Positions 1-8,855 of a stretch of 64,000 nt of DNA are shown piece after piece. Where the stretch lies: positions 2,790,001 to 2,854,000 of the forward strand of contig NZ_JACCBJ010000001.1 in NCBI RefSeq assembly GCF_013408745.1, written 5' to 3'. Below the pieces are notes generated by a model, which ran no database searches, was not told where the DNA came from, and saw only the letters and a list, made by a program, of their open reading frames with translations. Made by a program: the position numbers and the translations under genes. The DNA is from Leifsonia soli. Lineage in GTDB: Bacteria; Actinomycetota; Actinomycetes; Actinomycetales; Microbacteriaceae. How positions within the stretch are numbered: the first letter of the stretch is position 1; every line of letters starts with the position of its first letter.

Positions 1-48
1 CTCCACCTTAGCAGGGTGGTGCACTAGGCCTGACTATGCGACGTCTCC
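1..48 (-). tRNA. tRNA-Ser(GCU), cut by the window edge
   Basis: Read on the minus strand from 48 down, the sequence opens with the acceptor half GGAGACG, then a class II type D arm, then an anticodon stem CCACC/GGTGG around the loop CTGCTAA, which gives anticodon GCU. The variable arm, T arm and 3' acceptor half lie outside the window. The anticodon makes serine the clear assignment. A second serine tRNA and serS occur about 20 kb away. Confidence 0.85.
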
Positions 49-117
49 AGCGCGCCCGCGAACGGACGCACGACAGCCATCATAACGGACGTTGCCGGGG
101 CGGCCGGACACGTCCGC

Positions 118-741
118 TCAGGCGCCGGCCGGGAGGTTCTGGGCGACGGTGCCGAGGATCTCACTGATCAGGATGATCGACCAGACCACCGACAGCACGA
201 GCGAGACGACGTACGCCGCGATCGCGACCCAGAGCGGCGCCAGCCCCCGGCCGCCGGCGACACCGCGCACGACGACGCTGCGGCCGATCGGGTAGACGAT
301 GCCGAGGAACGACCACGCCCAGTGGAAGGGCCGCTCCATGCCACGACGCAGCAACTCGCGGTAGTCGAGCCACGAGAAGACGATCATCGCCGCCGCGAGC
401 ACCCAGCTCAGCCCGAGGACCACGAAATAGATCGGGCCGCCCACGAGGGCGAACGGGTCCGTGAGCACGGCGCTCGAACCGTCGGCCGAGAAGCGGAACA
501 TCGGCTGCGGGTGCAGGAGGAACAGCAGGAGGCCGCTGGCGACCGGGAGGACGGCGACCAGCCAGATCCACACGGTGTAGAGCGGGGTGCCCGGCGCCAG
601 GGGGCGGCGTCGCGCGGGTGCGTACGCGGTGGGCGCCGCTGCGAGCTGGTCGCTCCAGCGGGAGCCGTCCCACCAGCGCAGCGCGCCGGACCCGTTCGGG
701 TCCGGGTACCAGCCGGCCGCAGGTGTGGTCTGGTCGGTCAT
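118..741 (-). CDS. DUF2510-domain membrane protein
   Basis: A 207-residue protein. The N-terminus carries a DUF2510 motif (GWYPDP, then LRWWDG and RWSDQ, residues about 10-32), a short tryptophan-rich module common at the N-termini of actinobacterial membrane proteins. Four hydrophobic stretches follow (roughly residues 50-75, 95-118, 140-160 and 168-195), so it is probably a polytopic inner-membrane protein with a cytosolic DUF2510 head. No catalytic motif is visible. It lies 7 bp downstream of the TfoX-like gene on the same strand, so the two could be cotranscribed. The function is unknown. Confidence 0.8.
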   Translation of the reverse strand: MTDQTTPAAGWYPDPNGSGALRWWDGSRWSDQLAAAPTAYAPARRRPLAPGTPLYTVWIWLVAVLPVASGLLLFLLHPQPMFRFSADGSSAVLTDPFALVGGPIYFVVLGLSWVLAAAMIVFSWLDYRELLRRGMERPFHWAWSFLGIVYPIGRSVVVRGVAGGRGLAPLWVAIAAYVVSLVLSVVWSIILISEILGTVAQNLPAGA

Positions 742-748
742 CGCGGCC

Positions 749-1072
749 TCAGGAGTCGTGGCCGACGGCGGGCTCGCCGACGAACTGGTGCGACTCGCCG
801 GCGAGCTCCGGCCAGTCCTCGGAGTCCGCGATCCGCACCCATGCGCCCTTGGCTTCGCTCCGGCCCGCGGGCACGGCGGAGGCGACCTCGCGGCCGATCA
901 GGTCGTCGGCGCGATCGGTGGGGAGGTCCACGACGAGGTCCGTGCCGTCGAGGTAGGCGAACAGGCGGCCGTGGACGTGGAGCCCGGTGGCGGTCACCGA
1001 CACGTCGAGATCGGGGTCCTCCAGCAGCTGGGCTGCAAGCAGCTCGAACGAAGCGACGGGGGTGTCGGTCAT
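749..1072 (-). CDS. TfoX/Sxy N-terminal-like small protein
   Basis: A 107-residue soluble protein. The pattern of a short helix, a GLHVHGRLFAYL strand pair, a DLVVDLPTDRADDLI stretch and a late DWPELAGESHQFV helix resembles the TfoX N-terminal fold that actinobacteria encode as small stand-alone proteins; the family's glycine-arginine-methionine-phenylalanine core is only partly kept. The ATG at 1072 is preferred over an upstream in-frame start because AGAGG lies 6 nt before it. It sits just upstream of the DUF2510 gene on the same strand. It could also be a YjbR-like protein. No role can be assigned from sequence. Confidence 0.6.
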   Translation of the reverse strand: MTDTPVASFELLAAQLLEDPDLDVSVTATGLHVHGRLFAYLDGTDLVVDLPTDRADDLIGREVASAVPAGRSEAKGAWVRIADSEDWPELAGESHQFVGEPAVGHDS

Positions 1073-1208
1073 GCGGATCCTCTCGGCCGGATGCGGACCC
1101 GGAGGGGCGCGCCGGGTCGGCACGCTCCGGGCGGTCGCACTGGCGCGATCCTATCGTCACCCGCCGGGCCGCAGCGGTGAGGCGGGCCCGCGGCGACGGG
1201 CCGCGGGG

Positions 1209-1622
1209 CTACGCGTCGCCGGCCAGCCGCTGCAGGATGCGCAGCAGGGTCGCCCGCTCATCCTCGGCCAGCGGATCGAAGAGCCGGTCGAGGACGCGAT
1301 CGGCGACGGCATGCCCGGCCGCGAGCACCCGGCGACCGTCGTCGGTCAGGGCGTGCTCGATGCGCCGGCCCTGCCCCGCCGTCCGGACGATCAGCCCGCG
1401 GGCGGCCAGGCGATTCGCGAGCGTCCCGAACGCCTGATCGCTCTGGAACGTCGTGACGGCAAGGTCGTGGCCGGAGGCGTTGGGCATCCGGTCGATCGCC
1501 CGGAGCGCATCCCACTGCACCAGGGACACGCCGACCTCCTGCAGGGCGGCATCCATGGTGCGGTGGTCGCGGTACTGCGCACGCTTGATCGCAAGGCCCA
1601 GGGCTTCCAGATTCGTCGTCAC
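1209..1622 (-). CDS. MarR-family transcriptional regulator
   Basis: A 137-residue winged-helix protein with MarR layout: an N-terminal dimerisation helix, a recognition region around NASGHDLAVTTFQSDQAFGTLANRLAARGLI, a wing containing GRRIEHALTDDGRRVL, and C-terminal dimer helices. The start is a GTG at 1622 with no ribosome binding site; a TAAGGT -10-like hexamer ends 6 nt before it, so the message is probably leaderless. It is divergent from an alpha/beta hydrolase, and the 51-bp gap holds a palindrome that probably serves as a shared operator. By family analogy it would repress itself and the hydrolase, relieved by a small, probably phenolic or lipophilic ligand (inference). Confidence 0.88.
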   Translation of the reverse strand: MTTNLEALGLAIKRAQYRDHRTMDAALQEVGVSLVQWDALRAIDRMPNASGHDLAVTTFQSDQAFGTLANRLAARGLIVRTAGQGRRIEHALTDDGRRVLAAGHAVADRVLDRLFDPLAEDERATLLRILQRLAGDA

Positions 1623-1628
1623 GGTGCT

Positions 1629-1634
1629 ACCTTA
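1629..1634 (-). promoter_or_regulatory. -10 element of a leaderless MarR promoter
   Basis: On the minus strand the hexamer TAAGGT is followed by 6 nt (AGCACC) and then the GTG start at 1622. This is the spacing expected when transcription begins at the start codon. No convincing -35 hexamer is seen. Confidence 0.45.
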
Positions 1635-1660
1635 TCAACATTCGTATATAAACATGTTGA
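1635..1660. promoter_or_regulatory. Palindromic MarR operator candidate
   Basis: TCAACAT at 1635-1641 and ATGTTGA at 1654-1660 form a perfect 7-bp inverted repeat separated by 12 bp, in an AT-rich patch unusual for this genome. It lies between the divergent MarR and hydrolase genes and adjoins the MarR -10. Size and position fit a MarR dimer site controlling both directions. Confidence 0.65.
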
Positions 1661-1673
1661 GTTAGGACCAGCT

Positions 1674-2453
1674 ATGACCCCCTCCCTTCCCGCCGACGTG
1701 GAATTCCTCCGCGCCGGAGACCCGGCCGCACCCGTCGTCCTCGTGCTGCACGGCGGAGGCGGCCCGCAGACCGTCGCCCCGCTCGTCTCCCACCTCGCCG
1801 AGACCCACCGCGTCCTCGCCCCCACCCACCCGGGCTGGAACGGCACGGCCCTCCCCGACGACATCCGCTCCGTCGGAGACCTCGCCGCCGCATACCTCGA
1901 CCGGCTGCTCGCCGACCGGATGCGCGATGTGACGCTGGTCGGCTCGTCCATCGGCGGGTGGATCGCGCTCGAGATGGCGGTGCGCGCCGCCGGGGACGAG
2001 AGCTCTGCGGGCGTCGTCCGCGCTGTCGTCGACATCGACGGGGTCGGCGTCGTCGTCGACGGCGAGCCGATCGCGGACTTCTTCGCCCTCGACCCACGCG
2101 GCCTCGCGGAGGCCGCGTGGCACGACCCGGAGCGCGGGTACATCGACCCCGCCGCCCTCACCGCCGAGCAGCGCGCCATCCAGCAGTCCAACGGGCAGAC
2201 CATGGCGACGGTGGCGGGGCGCTCGATGAGCGACCCGAGCCTGCTCTCGCGGCTCGGCGCCATCCGCATCCCGGCCCTCGTCGCGTTCGGCGAGAGCGAC
2301 CGCATTGTGACGCCGGCCTACGGGCGTGCGGTCGCCGATGCGATCCCGGGGGCGGAGTTCGCCGAGGTCCCGGCCGCCGGGCACCTCCCGCACCTGGAGA
2401 ACCCGGGCGCGACCTGGGCGGTCATCGACCCGTTCCTGGCCGCATCCCGCTGA
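1674..2453 (+). CDS. Alpha/beta hydrolase
   Basis: A 259-residue cytosolic alpha/beta-hydrolase. The oxyanion-hole HGGGG motif is near residue 26, the nucleophile elbow is GSSIGGW (Ser about residue 91), an acid lies in FGESDRIV, and the final catalytic histidine is in AAGHLPHLENP. A cap region rich in Ala and Glu sits between the elbow and the acid. The ATG at 1674 follows AGGA at a proper distance; a longer in-frame reading has no support. It is divergent from MarR with a shared palindrome, the arrangement of a ligand-inducible detoxification or degradation enzyme. Substrate unknown. Confidence 0.85.
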   Translation: MTPSLPADVEFLRAGDPAAPVVLVLHGGGGPQTVAPLVSHLAETHRVLAPTHPGWNGTALPDDIRSVGDLAAAYLDRLLADRMRDVTLVGSSIGGWIALEMAVRAAGDESSAGVVRAVVDIDGVGVVVDGEPIADFFALDPRGLAEAAWHDPERGYIDPAALTAEQRAIQQSNGQTMATVAGRSMSDPSLLSRLGAIRIPALVAFGESDRIVTPAYGRAVADAIPGAEFAEVPAAGHLPHLENPGATWAVIDPFLAASR

Positions 2454-2471
2454 GCCCGCACTCCCGAGGGC

Positions 2472-4835
2472 TCACCCGGCGTGACCCTGGACGAACCGGG
2501 ATGCGGCGATGTCGATGAGCTCGGCGTCCGGGACCAGCGGCGGGATGGACGGGTCGTCCGGGAGGTCGATGGAGGCCGTCAGCCGGATGTCCTGCGACGA
2601 CGCCCCGACATCGATGCGGAACTCCCCACCCTCGAGCCGCCAGAGGCCGGTGCGTCCGTCGGGACGGACCGCAGCGGAGTCCCAGTACGCGAAATCACGG
2701 CCCTCCAGCGAGAAGCCGACCGTCCGGGACTCGCCGGGCTCGAGATGCAGCTTCTCGAAGCCGCGCAGTTCGCGGACCGGCCGGTGCACCTCCGCGTCGG
2801 GGTCTCCGACGTAGAGCTGGACGACCTCGTCCCCGGCCCGGTCGCCGTCGTTGCCGATCGCCACCGTCACGTTCACCGATCCGGTCACCGGATCCACCAC
2901 ATCCACCCGCAGATCCCGGTACGAGAAGGTCGTGTACGAGAGCCCGTGCCCGAACGGGTAGCGCACGCGCCGGTTGAGCGCGTCGTACCAGCGGTAGCCG
3001 ATGAAGACGCCCTCGCCGTAGAGCACGGTGCCGCGCTCGCCGATCCAGTTCGGGAAGCCGGGGGTGTCCTCGACGGCGAGCGGGAAGGTCTCCGCGACCT
3101 TGCCGGAGGGGGTGGTCCGGCCGAAGAGCACATCGGCGATGGCGTGGCCGGTGCCCTGTCCGCTCAGCCAGGCCTCCACGATGGCGTCGACCCGGTCGTG
3201 CCAGGGGTCCATCGAGACGGGCGATCCGTTGGAGAGCACCACGGTCAGCGACGCGCCCGTCCGTTCCCGGACGTCGGCCAGCCGCGAGATCAGCGCGACC
3301 TGGTCGGCCGGGAGGTCGAGGTTGTCCCGGTCGTTCGCCTCCTGCTCGTACGAGAGAGGCAGGCCGGCGAAGACGACGATCGACTCGGCCTGCTCGGCCA
3401 CGGCGGCGGCCTCATCGATGAGCCGCAGCGCCTCGGCCGAGAGCGGACCCCGGCCGGCATGCTGCACGGCCTCCGCGAGCTGCAGCTCCTTCGCCAGGGT
3501 CGCCGAGCGCCGGGCGACCCGCGGCTTCTCCTCGTCATGCGGGATGCCGTGAGCGGCGAGGATCGCGACGTTGTCGTCCTGATACGCGTTCTTCGTCGCA
3601 TAGACGTATCCCGGAGCGAACGCGACACGCTCCCCCGCGATGGCGCGGATGGCCTCGATCGGGACATCGACGCGGGTCGGGTCGACGCCGGACGACCCGC
3701 CGCCCTGGATGCGCGCGTGCTCGGCGAAGGCGCCGATCACCGCGATGCCGGCGTCACTCGCTTCCGGCAGGGGAAGGACCGGCGCCGTCGCGTCCGCGCC
3801 CGGCTCGTTGCGCAGCAGCGTGATGCACGCGGCAGCGGCCTCGCGGGCGAGTGCGTGATGCTCGTCGGCGCGCACCAGGGCGAGCTGCTCGGCGGTCAGC
3901 CGGTCGCCCGCGGTGTGGCCGAGATCCATCACCGGGCCGTTGACGCGGTCGGCCCCGGGGTACGCCCGCGCGACGAGCGTCAGCACCCGGCGTGCCGCGT
4001 CATCCACCACGGACTCCTCCAGCCCTCCCGCGCGCACGGCCGCCACGATCTCCGCGTCGGTCCGGCTGCCAGTGCCCGGCATCTCCAGATCCAGCCCCGC
4101 CCGCACGGCGGCCACGCGGTCGTGGACCGCGTTCCAGTCCGAGACCACAGCGCCGCGATAGCCCCAGTCCTGGCGGAGGACGTCGGTCAGGAGCCAGCGG
4201 TTCTGCGACGCGTGCACGCCGAGCAGCCGGTTGTACGAGCACATCACCGTCCACGGGTCGGCCGTGCGCACGACGCGCTCGAATGCGGACAGGTACGTCT
4301 CGCGCAGAGTGCGCTCGTCGGCGACCACGGAGATCCGCGTGCGCTCGATCTCCTGGTTGTTCGCCGCGAAGTGCTTCAGCGACGTCCCGACGCCGGTCGA
4401 CTGGACGCCGTCGACGTAGGCCGCGCCCAGTTCGCCGGAGTGCCGGGGATCCTCGGAGAAGTACTCGAAGTTGCGTCCGCACAGGGGCGACCGCTTCATG
4501 TTCACCCCTGGCCCGAGGACGACCTGCACGCCTTCGGCCCGCGCCTCGGCGCCGATGGCGGCCCCGACCCGGCGGACGAGCTCCCTGTCCCACGACGCTC
4601 CCAGCGCCGAAGCGGTCGGGAAGCCGGTGGCCGGCACCCAGACCATGTCGACGCCGGTCTCCTTGCGGAGCCCGTGCGGGCCGTCCCCCACCTCGATGGC
4701 GGGGACGGGTGCGGGGAGTCCCGGACGGTCGATCGACTGGGTGAACCAGTCGTCCACTCCGGAGAGCAGAGAGGCCTTCTCCTCGAGGGTGAGCGCTGCG
4801 AGGGTCTCGTCGACGTCGAACGGCGGCACGTGCAT
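2472..4835 (-). CDS. Glycoside hydrolase family 3, beta-glucosidase type
   Basis: A 787-residue enzyme with the GH3 two-domain layout. KHFAANNQE (residues 154-162) lines the active site and SDWNAVHD (232-239) carries the aspartate nucleophile; the (alpha/beta)6 sandwich follows, and a fibronectin-III-like C-terminal domain (about 690-770, with VQLYVGDPDAEV and ELRGFEKL) closes the protein. GRNFEYFSEDP is typical of beta-glucosidase or beta-xylosidase members rather than NagZ, whose Asp-His dyad motif is absent. There is no signal peptide, so it acts in the cytosol on sugars imported by the adjacent ABC system. It is the last gene of the 8855-to-2472 operon, 15 bp after the deaminase-like gene. 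Confidence 0.9.
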   Translation of the reverse strand: MHVPPFDVDETLAALTLEEKASLLSGVDDWFTQSIDRPGLPAPVPAIEVGDGPHGLRKETGVDMVWVPATGFPTASALGASWDRELVRRVGAAIGAEARAEGVQVVLGPGVNMKRSPLCGRNFEYFSEDPRHSGELGAAYVDGVQSTGVGTSLKHFAANNQEIERTRISVVADERTLRETYLSAFERVVRTADPWTVMCSYNRLLGVHASQNRWLLTDVLRQDWGYRGAVVSDWNAVHDRVAAVRAGLDLEMPGTGSRTDAEIVAAVRAGGLEESVVDDAARRVLTLVARAYPGADRVNGPVMDLGHTAGDRLTAEQLALVRADEHHALAREAAAACITLLRNEPGADATAPVLPLPEASDAGIAVIGAFAEHARIQGGGSSGVDPTRVDVPIEAIRAIAGERVAFAPGYVYATKNAYQDDNVAILAAHGIPHDEEKPRVARRSATLAKELQLAEAVQHAGRGPLSAEALRLIDEAAAVAEQAESIVVFAGLPLSYEQEANDRDNLDLPADQVALISRLADVRERTGASLTVVLSNGSPVSMDPWHDRVDAIVEAWLSGQGTGHAIADVLFGRTTPSGKVAETFPLAVEDTPGFPNWIGERGTVLYGEGVFIGYRWYDALNRRVRYPFGHGLSYTTFSYRDLRVDVVDPVTGSVNVTVAIGNDGDRAGDEVVQLYVGDPDAEVHRPVRELRGFEKLHLEPGESRTVGFSLEGRDFAYWDSAAVRPDGRTGLWRLEGGEFRIDVGASSQDIRLTASIDLPDDPSIPPLVPDAELIDIAASRFVQGHAG

Positions 4836-4850
4836 CGATGGGTCCTTATC

Positions 4851-5657
4851 TCACAGGGCGGTCTGCAGGAGGCCCGCTGCGCTCCGGTCCACGAGGAACC
4901 GGGGGGATGCGCACTGGGTGACGATGGTCGCCGGCCAGCTCGGTTCGTACGCCTCGGCCGCGGCGAGCCGCTGGACCGTCGACTGCTTGTGCTCCCCGGT
5001 GACGACCATGATGACGGCCCGGGAGAGCTCGCGGATGGTGCGGATGCCGACGGTCACCCCGTAGCGCGGAGCTTCATCCAGGCTCTTCAGCGTCGGGAAC
5101 GTCCCGAGGTTGTCGCGCCGCGTGTCGTCGCCCAGCGCGACGACCCGGGTGACGGTGTCGGCGCCGGAACCGACCGGGTTCAGCGCGACATGCCCGTCGG
5201 ACGCGCCCGACGCGAGCAGGAAGACGTCGATCCCCCCGGCATCCTCGATGGCGCGGTCGTATTCGCCGTCCGCCGCCTGGGGATCCGGCGACCAGAGGTT
5301 CCCGTCGGGGATCCGGCGCCCGGGCCGGGCGACGGCGTTCAGCCGCTCCACGATGTCGCGGCGCCCGAAACCGACGCAGCTGTGCGGAAGCGACTCGTCC
5401 ACGGCGCGGAAGCCGCCCGCGGTCTTATCCACGTACTCGTCCATGAGGACGATGACGACGCCGCTGAGGTCGAGGTCGCGCTCGATCACCAGGAGGGCGA
5501 GCTGCTGGTACGTGGTGAGCGGGCTGCGTCCGCTCGGGCAGCCCAGCACGAACCGGCGCCCCTCGGCGGAGGCGGTCTCGATCGCATCGGCGATCTGGGT
5601 CGCGGCCGCACGTCCGACGTCGTCGGGGGAGTCGAGGATTTCGGGCGCGATGGACAT
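4851..5657 (-). CDS. Glucosamine-6-phosphate deaminase / 6-phosphogluconolactonase-fold protein
   Basis: A 268-residue NagB/RpiA-fold protein. LGCPSGRSPLTTYQQL is the phosphate-binding loop, and LMDEYV matches the NagB motif that supplies catalytic acids. The region that in NagB reads GxGxxGHIAFNEP is here LLASGASDGHVALNPVG: histidine and asparagine are kept but the loop diverges. It may therefore deaminate or isomerise an amino-sugar phosphate other than GlcN6P. Its place between the permease and GH3 genes, with a BadF-type amino-sugar kinase across the divergent promoter, supports an amino-sugar catabolic role (inference). Confidence 0.75.
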   Translation of the reverse strand: MSIAPEILDSPDDVGRAAATQIADAIETASAEGRRFVLGCPSGRSPLTTYQQLALLVIERDLDLSGVVIVLMDEYVDKTAGGFRAVDESLPHSCVGFGRRDIVERLNAVARPGRRIPDGNLWSPDPQAADGEYDRAIEDAGGIDVFLLASGASDGHVALNPVGSGADTVTRVVALGDDTRRDNLGTFPTLKSLDEAPRYGVTVGIRTIRELSRAVIMVVTGEHKQSTVQRLAAAEAYEPSWPATIVTQCASPRFLVDRSAAGLLQTAL

Positions 5658-5722
5658 GGGGACTCCTTGTCTGGGAAGGGGAGAGGGGCGAACGGACGCT
5701 CAGCGGACGCTGGAGGATCCAC

Positions 5723-6535
5723 TCACTCCTTGATCGCGCCGTTGAGCACGCCGCTGATGAAGTGCCGTTGGAAGAACGCGTAGAGGATCAGGACGGGGAC
5801 GGCGACGATCACCGACGCGGCGGCCATCAGGTTCACGTCGAGGGTGTTCTTCCCCTGGAAGACGCCGAGCGCCAGCGTCACCGGCTGGATGGCCGGATCG
5901 GCGATGAACACCAGCGACAGGAAGAAGTCGTTCCACGTCCACATGAAGGACAGCAGAGCCAGCGTCAGCACCGCCGGCCGCGAGATCGGCAGCAGCACCT
6001 GCCACAGGATCCGCCACGACCGGGCGCCGTCCATCTCCGCGGCCTCGATCAGCGAGGGAGGGACGGCCCGGAAGGTCGCCCGCATCCAGAACGCACCGAA
6101 CGGGACGCCCATCCCGATCTGGATGATGATGAGCCCGAGCCACGAGTTGGTCAGCCCGATGGACTGGAACGTGTAGTAGAGCGGGACGATGAACACCTCG
6201 GCCGAGATCATCAGGCCGAGCAGGATCACCGGGAACAGGACTTTCTGGCCCGCGACCCCGAGCACGCCGAAGGCGAAGCCGGACAGGATGGCGAGAACCG
6301 TCTGCCCGACCACCGCGCCGACGGTGATGACCGTCGAGGCGATCATGGCCGAGCCGAATCCGCCCGCGTTCCACGCGGTGACGAAGTTGCTCCACTGCGG
6401 GTGGAGGAGGTCGAGCTGGCCGCTGCGGTTCGGGCTGAGGGCGGTGAACAGGAACCAGACCACCGGGAACAGCACGAAGATCGAGACCAGGATCAGGACC
6501 GAGTGGTTCAGCACGCGCTCTGCGCGGGAGATCAT
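5723..6535 (-). CDS. Carbohydrate ABC transporter permease, MalG type
   Basis: A 270-residue inner-membrane permease with six predicted helices. The cytoplasmic EAA loop is clear (EAAEMDGARSWRILWQVLLPISRPA), the site that docks the ATPase. The ATG overlaps the stop of the MalF-type permease by 4 bp (ATGA), indicating translational coupling. It forms the importer with the upstream permease and binding lipoprotein. No ATPase is encoded nearby, as is usual for actinobacterial CUT1 systems that share an MsiK-type ATPase. Confidence 0.93.
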   Translation of the reverse strand: MISRAERVLNHSVLILVSIFVLFPVVWFLFTALSPNRSGQLDLLHPQWSNFVTAWNAGGFGSAMIASTVITVGAVVGQTVLAILSGFAFGVLGVAGQKVLFPVILLGLMISAEVFIVPLYYTFQSIGLTNSWLGLIIIQIGMGVPFGAFWMRATFRAVPPSLIEAAEMDGARSWRILWQVLLPISRPAVLTLALLSFMWTWNDFFLSLVFIADPAIQPVTLALGVFQGKNTLDVNLMAAASVIVAVPVLILYAFFQRHFISGVLNGAIKE

Positions 6536-7494
6536 GCGTTCTTCTCCTCAGAGAGTCGGGTGATGACGAGGGCGACGAGCAGGCAGACGGCCGCGAGGAT
6601 GATGCCGATCGCTGCCGCCATCCCCACGTCCGGGTTCAGGAACGCCTTGCGGTAGAGGAGGAGCGCGGGGGTCGTCGTGGAGCTGCCCGGGCCTCCCTGG
6701 GTGGTGATCCAGACCAGGTCGAAGGTACGGAGGGCGCCGGTGACGGTGAGCGTCAGGGCGACGGCGACCTGACCCTTGAGGCCGGGGAGGGTGATCGAGA
6801 AGAACTCGCGGATCGGCCCGGCGCCGTCGATGCGCGCCTGTTCGAACAGTTCGCCGGGAATCGCGGCGACGCCGGCGACGAACAGGACCATGCAGAGTCC
6901 CATCGCCGTCCACGTTCCGATGACGCCGAGCGCGGGAAGCGCCCACGTGAAGTCGCCGAGCCAGTTCTTGGCGAGGTCGCCGAGCCCGACGGCCCGCAGC
7001 GCCGAGTTGAGGGGTCCGTCCGGACCGTAGATGCGCTTCCAGATCACGGCGACGACGACGCTGGTGAGCACCTGAGGAAGAAAGAGCAGCCAGCGGTATA
7101 CGCCGCTCCCCGTCGTCCTCCCCCGCCCGAGCAGCGCGGCCGAGAGCAGCCCGAGGGCGATCGGAATCAGCGCGAAGAAGACCACGAGGACGAGCACGTG
7201 GCCCAGCGACTCAAGGAGGGCCGGGTCGGTGAAGAACGACACGTAGTTGCTGACGCCGACGAACCGCGCCGCGGTGATCCCGTCCCAGCGATAGAAGGAG
7301 TAGTTCACGCTCTGCAGGATCGGGACGATGACGACGAATCCGTAGAACAGCAGGGCGGGCGCCGCGAACGCGAGCCCGAGCCAGCGGCGCCGGCGCATCC
7401 GCGGCGAGAGCGCCCGCGCCCGCGTCGCCCGGCTTCGGGCCACCGGTGCAGCGGCCGAGACCTCCGGCCGCTGCACCAGGTCGGATGAGGACAT
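6532..7494 (-). CDS. Carbohydrate ABC transporter permease, MalF type
   Basis: A 320-residue permease with a cytosolic arginine-rich N-terminus, six membrane segments, and an EAA-type loop around EQARIDGAGPIREFFSITLPGLKGQ. The ATG at 7494 lies 5 nt after the TGA of the binding-protein gene, with purine-rich ribosome-binding sequence inside that gene's last codons, so the genes are cotranscribed. An open frame runs on upstream but overlaps the binding-protein gene and is not supported. It is second in the operon; substrate class is inferred only from the neighbouring glycosidases. Confidence 0.92.
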   Translation of the reverse strand: MSSSDLVQRPEVSAAAPVARSRATRARALSPRMRRRRWLGLAFAAPALLFYGFVVIVPILQSVNYSFYRWDGITAARFVGVSNYVSFFTDPALLESLGHVLVLVVFFALIPIALGLLSAALLGRGRTTGSGVYRWLLFLPQVLTSVVVAVIWKRIYGPDGPLNSALRAVGLGDLAKNWLGDFTWALPALGVIGTWTAMGLCMVLFVAGVAAIPGELFEQARIDGAGPIREFFSITLPGLKGQVAVALTLTVTGALRTFDLVWITTQGGPGSSTTTPALLLYRKAFLNPDVGMAAAIGIILAAVCLLVALVITRLSEEKNA

Positions 7495-7499
7495 CTGTC

Positions 7500-8855
7500 T
7501 CAGCCCTTCGTCCGCTGAGCCTGGAAGGCGTCGTAGTCCTTCTGGCCCGCCTCGGCGAGCTGCTTCGGAGTGACCTGGCCCGCGTACAGCTGCTGCAGCT
7601 GACCGCCCATGGTGTCGAGCATCGTCGGAGTGGACCAGTCGAAGTACGGCGTGTAGCCGTTGCTCTTGTCCAGGGCCTGCTGCGCTGCGATCTCGCTGGC
7701 GAGCTCGGGGTTCCCGGACGGGATCTCCAGATCGGAGTGCAGCAGGGGGAGGAAGCCGTGATCGACCGCCAGCTGCGCCGCGGTCTTGCTCGCCATGAAG
7801 TCGAGGAACGCCGCGGCGGCGTCGGGGTTCTTCGACTTGGCCGAGATCGCCAGGTTGGCGGCCGATGCGCCGGTGCCGACGATCTTCCCGCCGTCCACCT
7901 GGGGCAGCTGCACGTAGCCGAACGTCTGCTTCTGGGCGTCGCTGAACGACAGGCTGCCGGTGTACTCGAAGCGGAACGCCGCCTTCCCGGCGAGGAAGTC
8001 GTTCTGCGCATCGGCGTACTGGATGCCCGCCGAGTTCGGCGTGAACCAGCCGGCGTCCGACCACTTCTTCACGTCGGTCGCCGCCTGCACGATGCCCGTG
8101 TCCGTGATCGGCACTGTGCCGTTCGAGTAGACGAAGTCGCCGATCTTGTCCGCGGCGGCGTACAGGTTCTGCGTGGCGAAGAGGATCGCGGTCGACGAGC
8201 CCTTGTCGACCGAGCCGTACGCGATCGGCACCTCGCCGGCCGCCTTCACAGCTGCCGCATCCTTCTCGAAGTCGGCCAGGGTCGCGGGAACGGGGAGGCC
8301 CAGCTTGTCGAGGATCTCCTTGTTGTAATACAGGCCGATCAGCGACGACCGGGCCGCCGGCGTCGCGTAGAGCGAACCGGTTCCCATCTGCTTCCCGTCG
8401 GAGGTGAACTCCGTCTGGCGTGCGATGGTGTCCGGGAACTCCTTGTCCCAGCCGTAGAGCCGGGAGTACGCGTCCAGGTTCAGGATGCGGCCGCCCTTGG
8501 CCAGCGTCCCCATGGCCTGCCAGCCGTTGTTGACCAGGGCGATGTCCGGGCCGTTCGGGTCTGCGAGACGCAGTCCGACGGTGTTGTTGACCTGGCCCCA
8601 GTCCTGCGTGGTCCGCTTGATGGTGATGTTGGGGTGCTTCTTCTCGAAGGCCGTGACGACCGAGTCCATCCACTTGCCCTCGTCGTTCTGCCAGAAGTCC
8701 AGAATCTTGAGAGTGACGTCCTTGCCGGACACATCTTTGGATACCGGGCGGGACGAAGCGTCCGCCGCGGTCGATCCACCCGGTGCGCACGCTGACAGGC
8801 CCAAGGCCAGTCCTGCCGCCAGAGCAACTGCCCCGACGAGGTGACGCTTCTTCAT
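7500..8855 (-). CDS. Extracellular sugar-binding lipoprotein of an ABC importer
   Basis: A 451-residue protein. The ATG at 8855 follows GGGAG and opens a lipoprotein signal peptide (MKKRH, a hydrophobic core, then LGLSACAPG with the lipobox cysteine), so it should be anchored outside the membrane. The body is a family 1 solute-binding protein (LKILDFWQNDEGKW at the start, late aromatic-rich ligand lobe). It is first in the operon with both permeases, the deaminase-like enzyme and GH3, and diverges from the sugar kinase. An upstream start at 9035 in the same frame is rejected because it would bury the signal peptide. Confidence 0.92.
   Translation of the reverse strand: MKKRHLVGAVALAAGLALGLSACAPGGSTAADASSRPVSKDVSGKDVTLKILDFWQNDEGKWMDSVVTAFEKKHPNITIKRTTQDWGQVNNTVGLRLADPNGPDIALVNNGWQAMGTLAKGGRILNLDAYSRLYGWDKEFPDTIARQTEFTSDGKQMGTGSLYATPAARSSLIGLYYNKEILDKLGLPVPATLADFEKDAAAVKAAGEVPIAYGSVDKGSSTAILFATQNLYAAADKIGDFVYSNGTVPITDTGIVQAATDVKKWSDAGWFTPNSAGIQYADAQNDFLAGKAAFRFEYTGSLSFSDAQKQTFGYVQLPQVDGGKIVGTGASAANLAISAKSKNPDAAAAFLDFMASKTAAQLAVDHGFLPLLHSDLEIPSGNPELASEIAAQQALDKSNGYTPYFDWSTPTMLDTMGGQLQQLYAGQVTPKQLAEAGQKDYDAFQAQRTKG

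Noticed and set aside
2481..5783. A 1100-residue open frame opposite the GH3 and deaminase genes
   Set aside because: It is antisense to genes with full catalytic motifs, its composition (Arg, Asp, Gly, Val) is that of a GC-rich shadow, and it has no recognisable domain.
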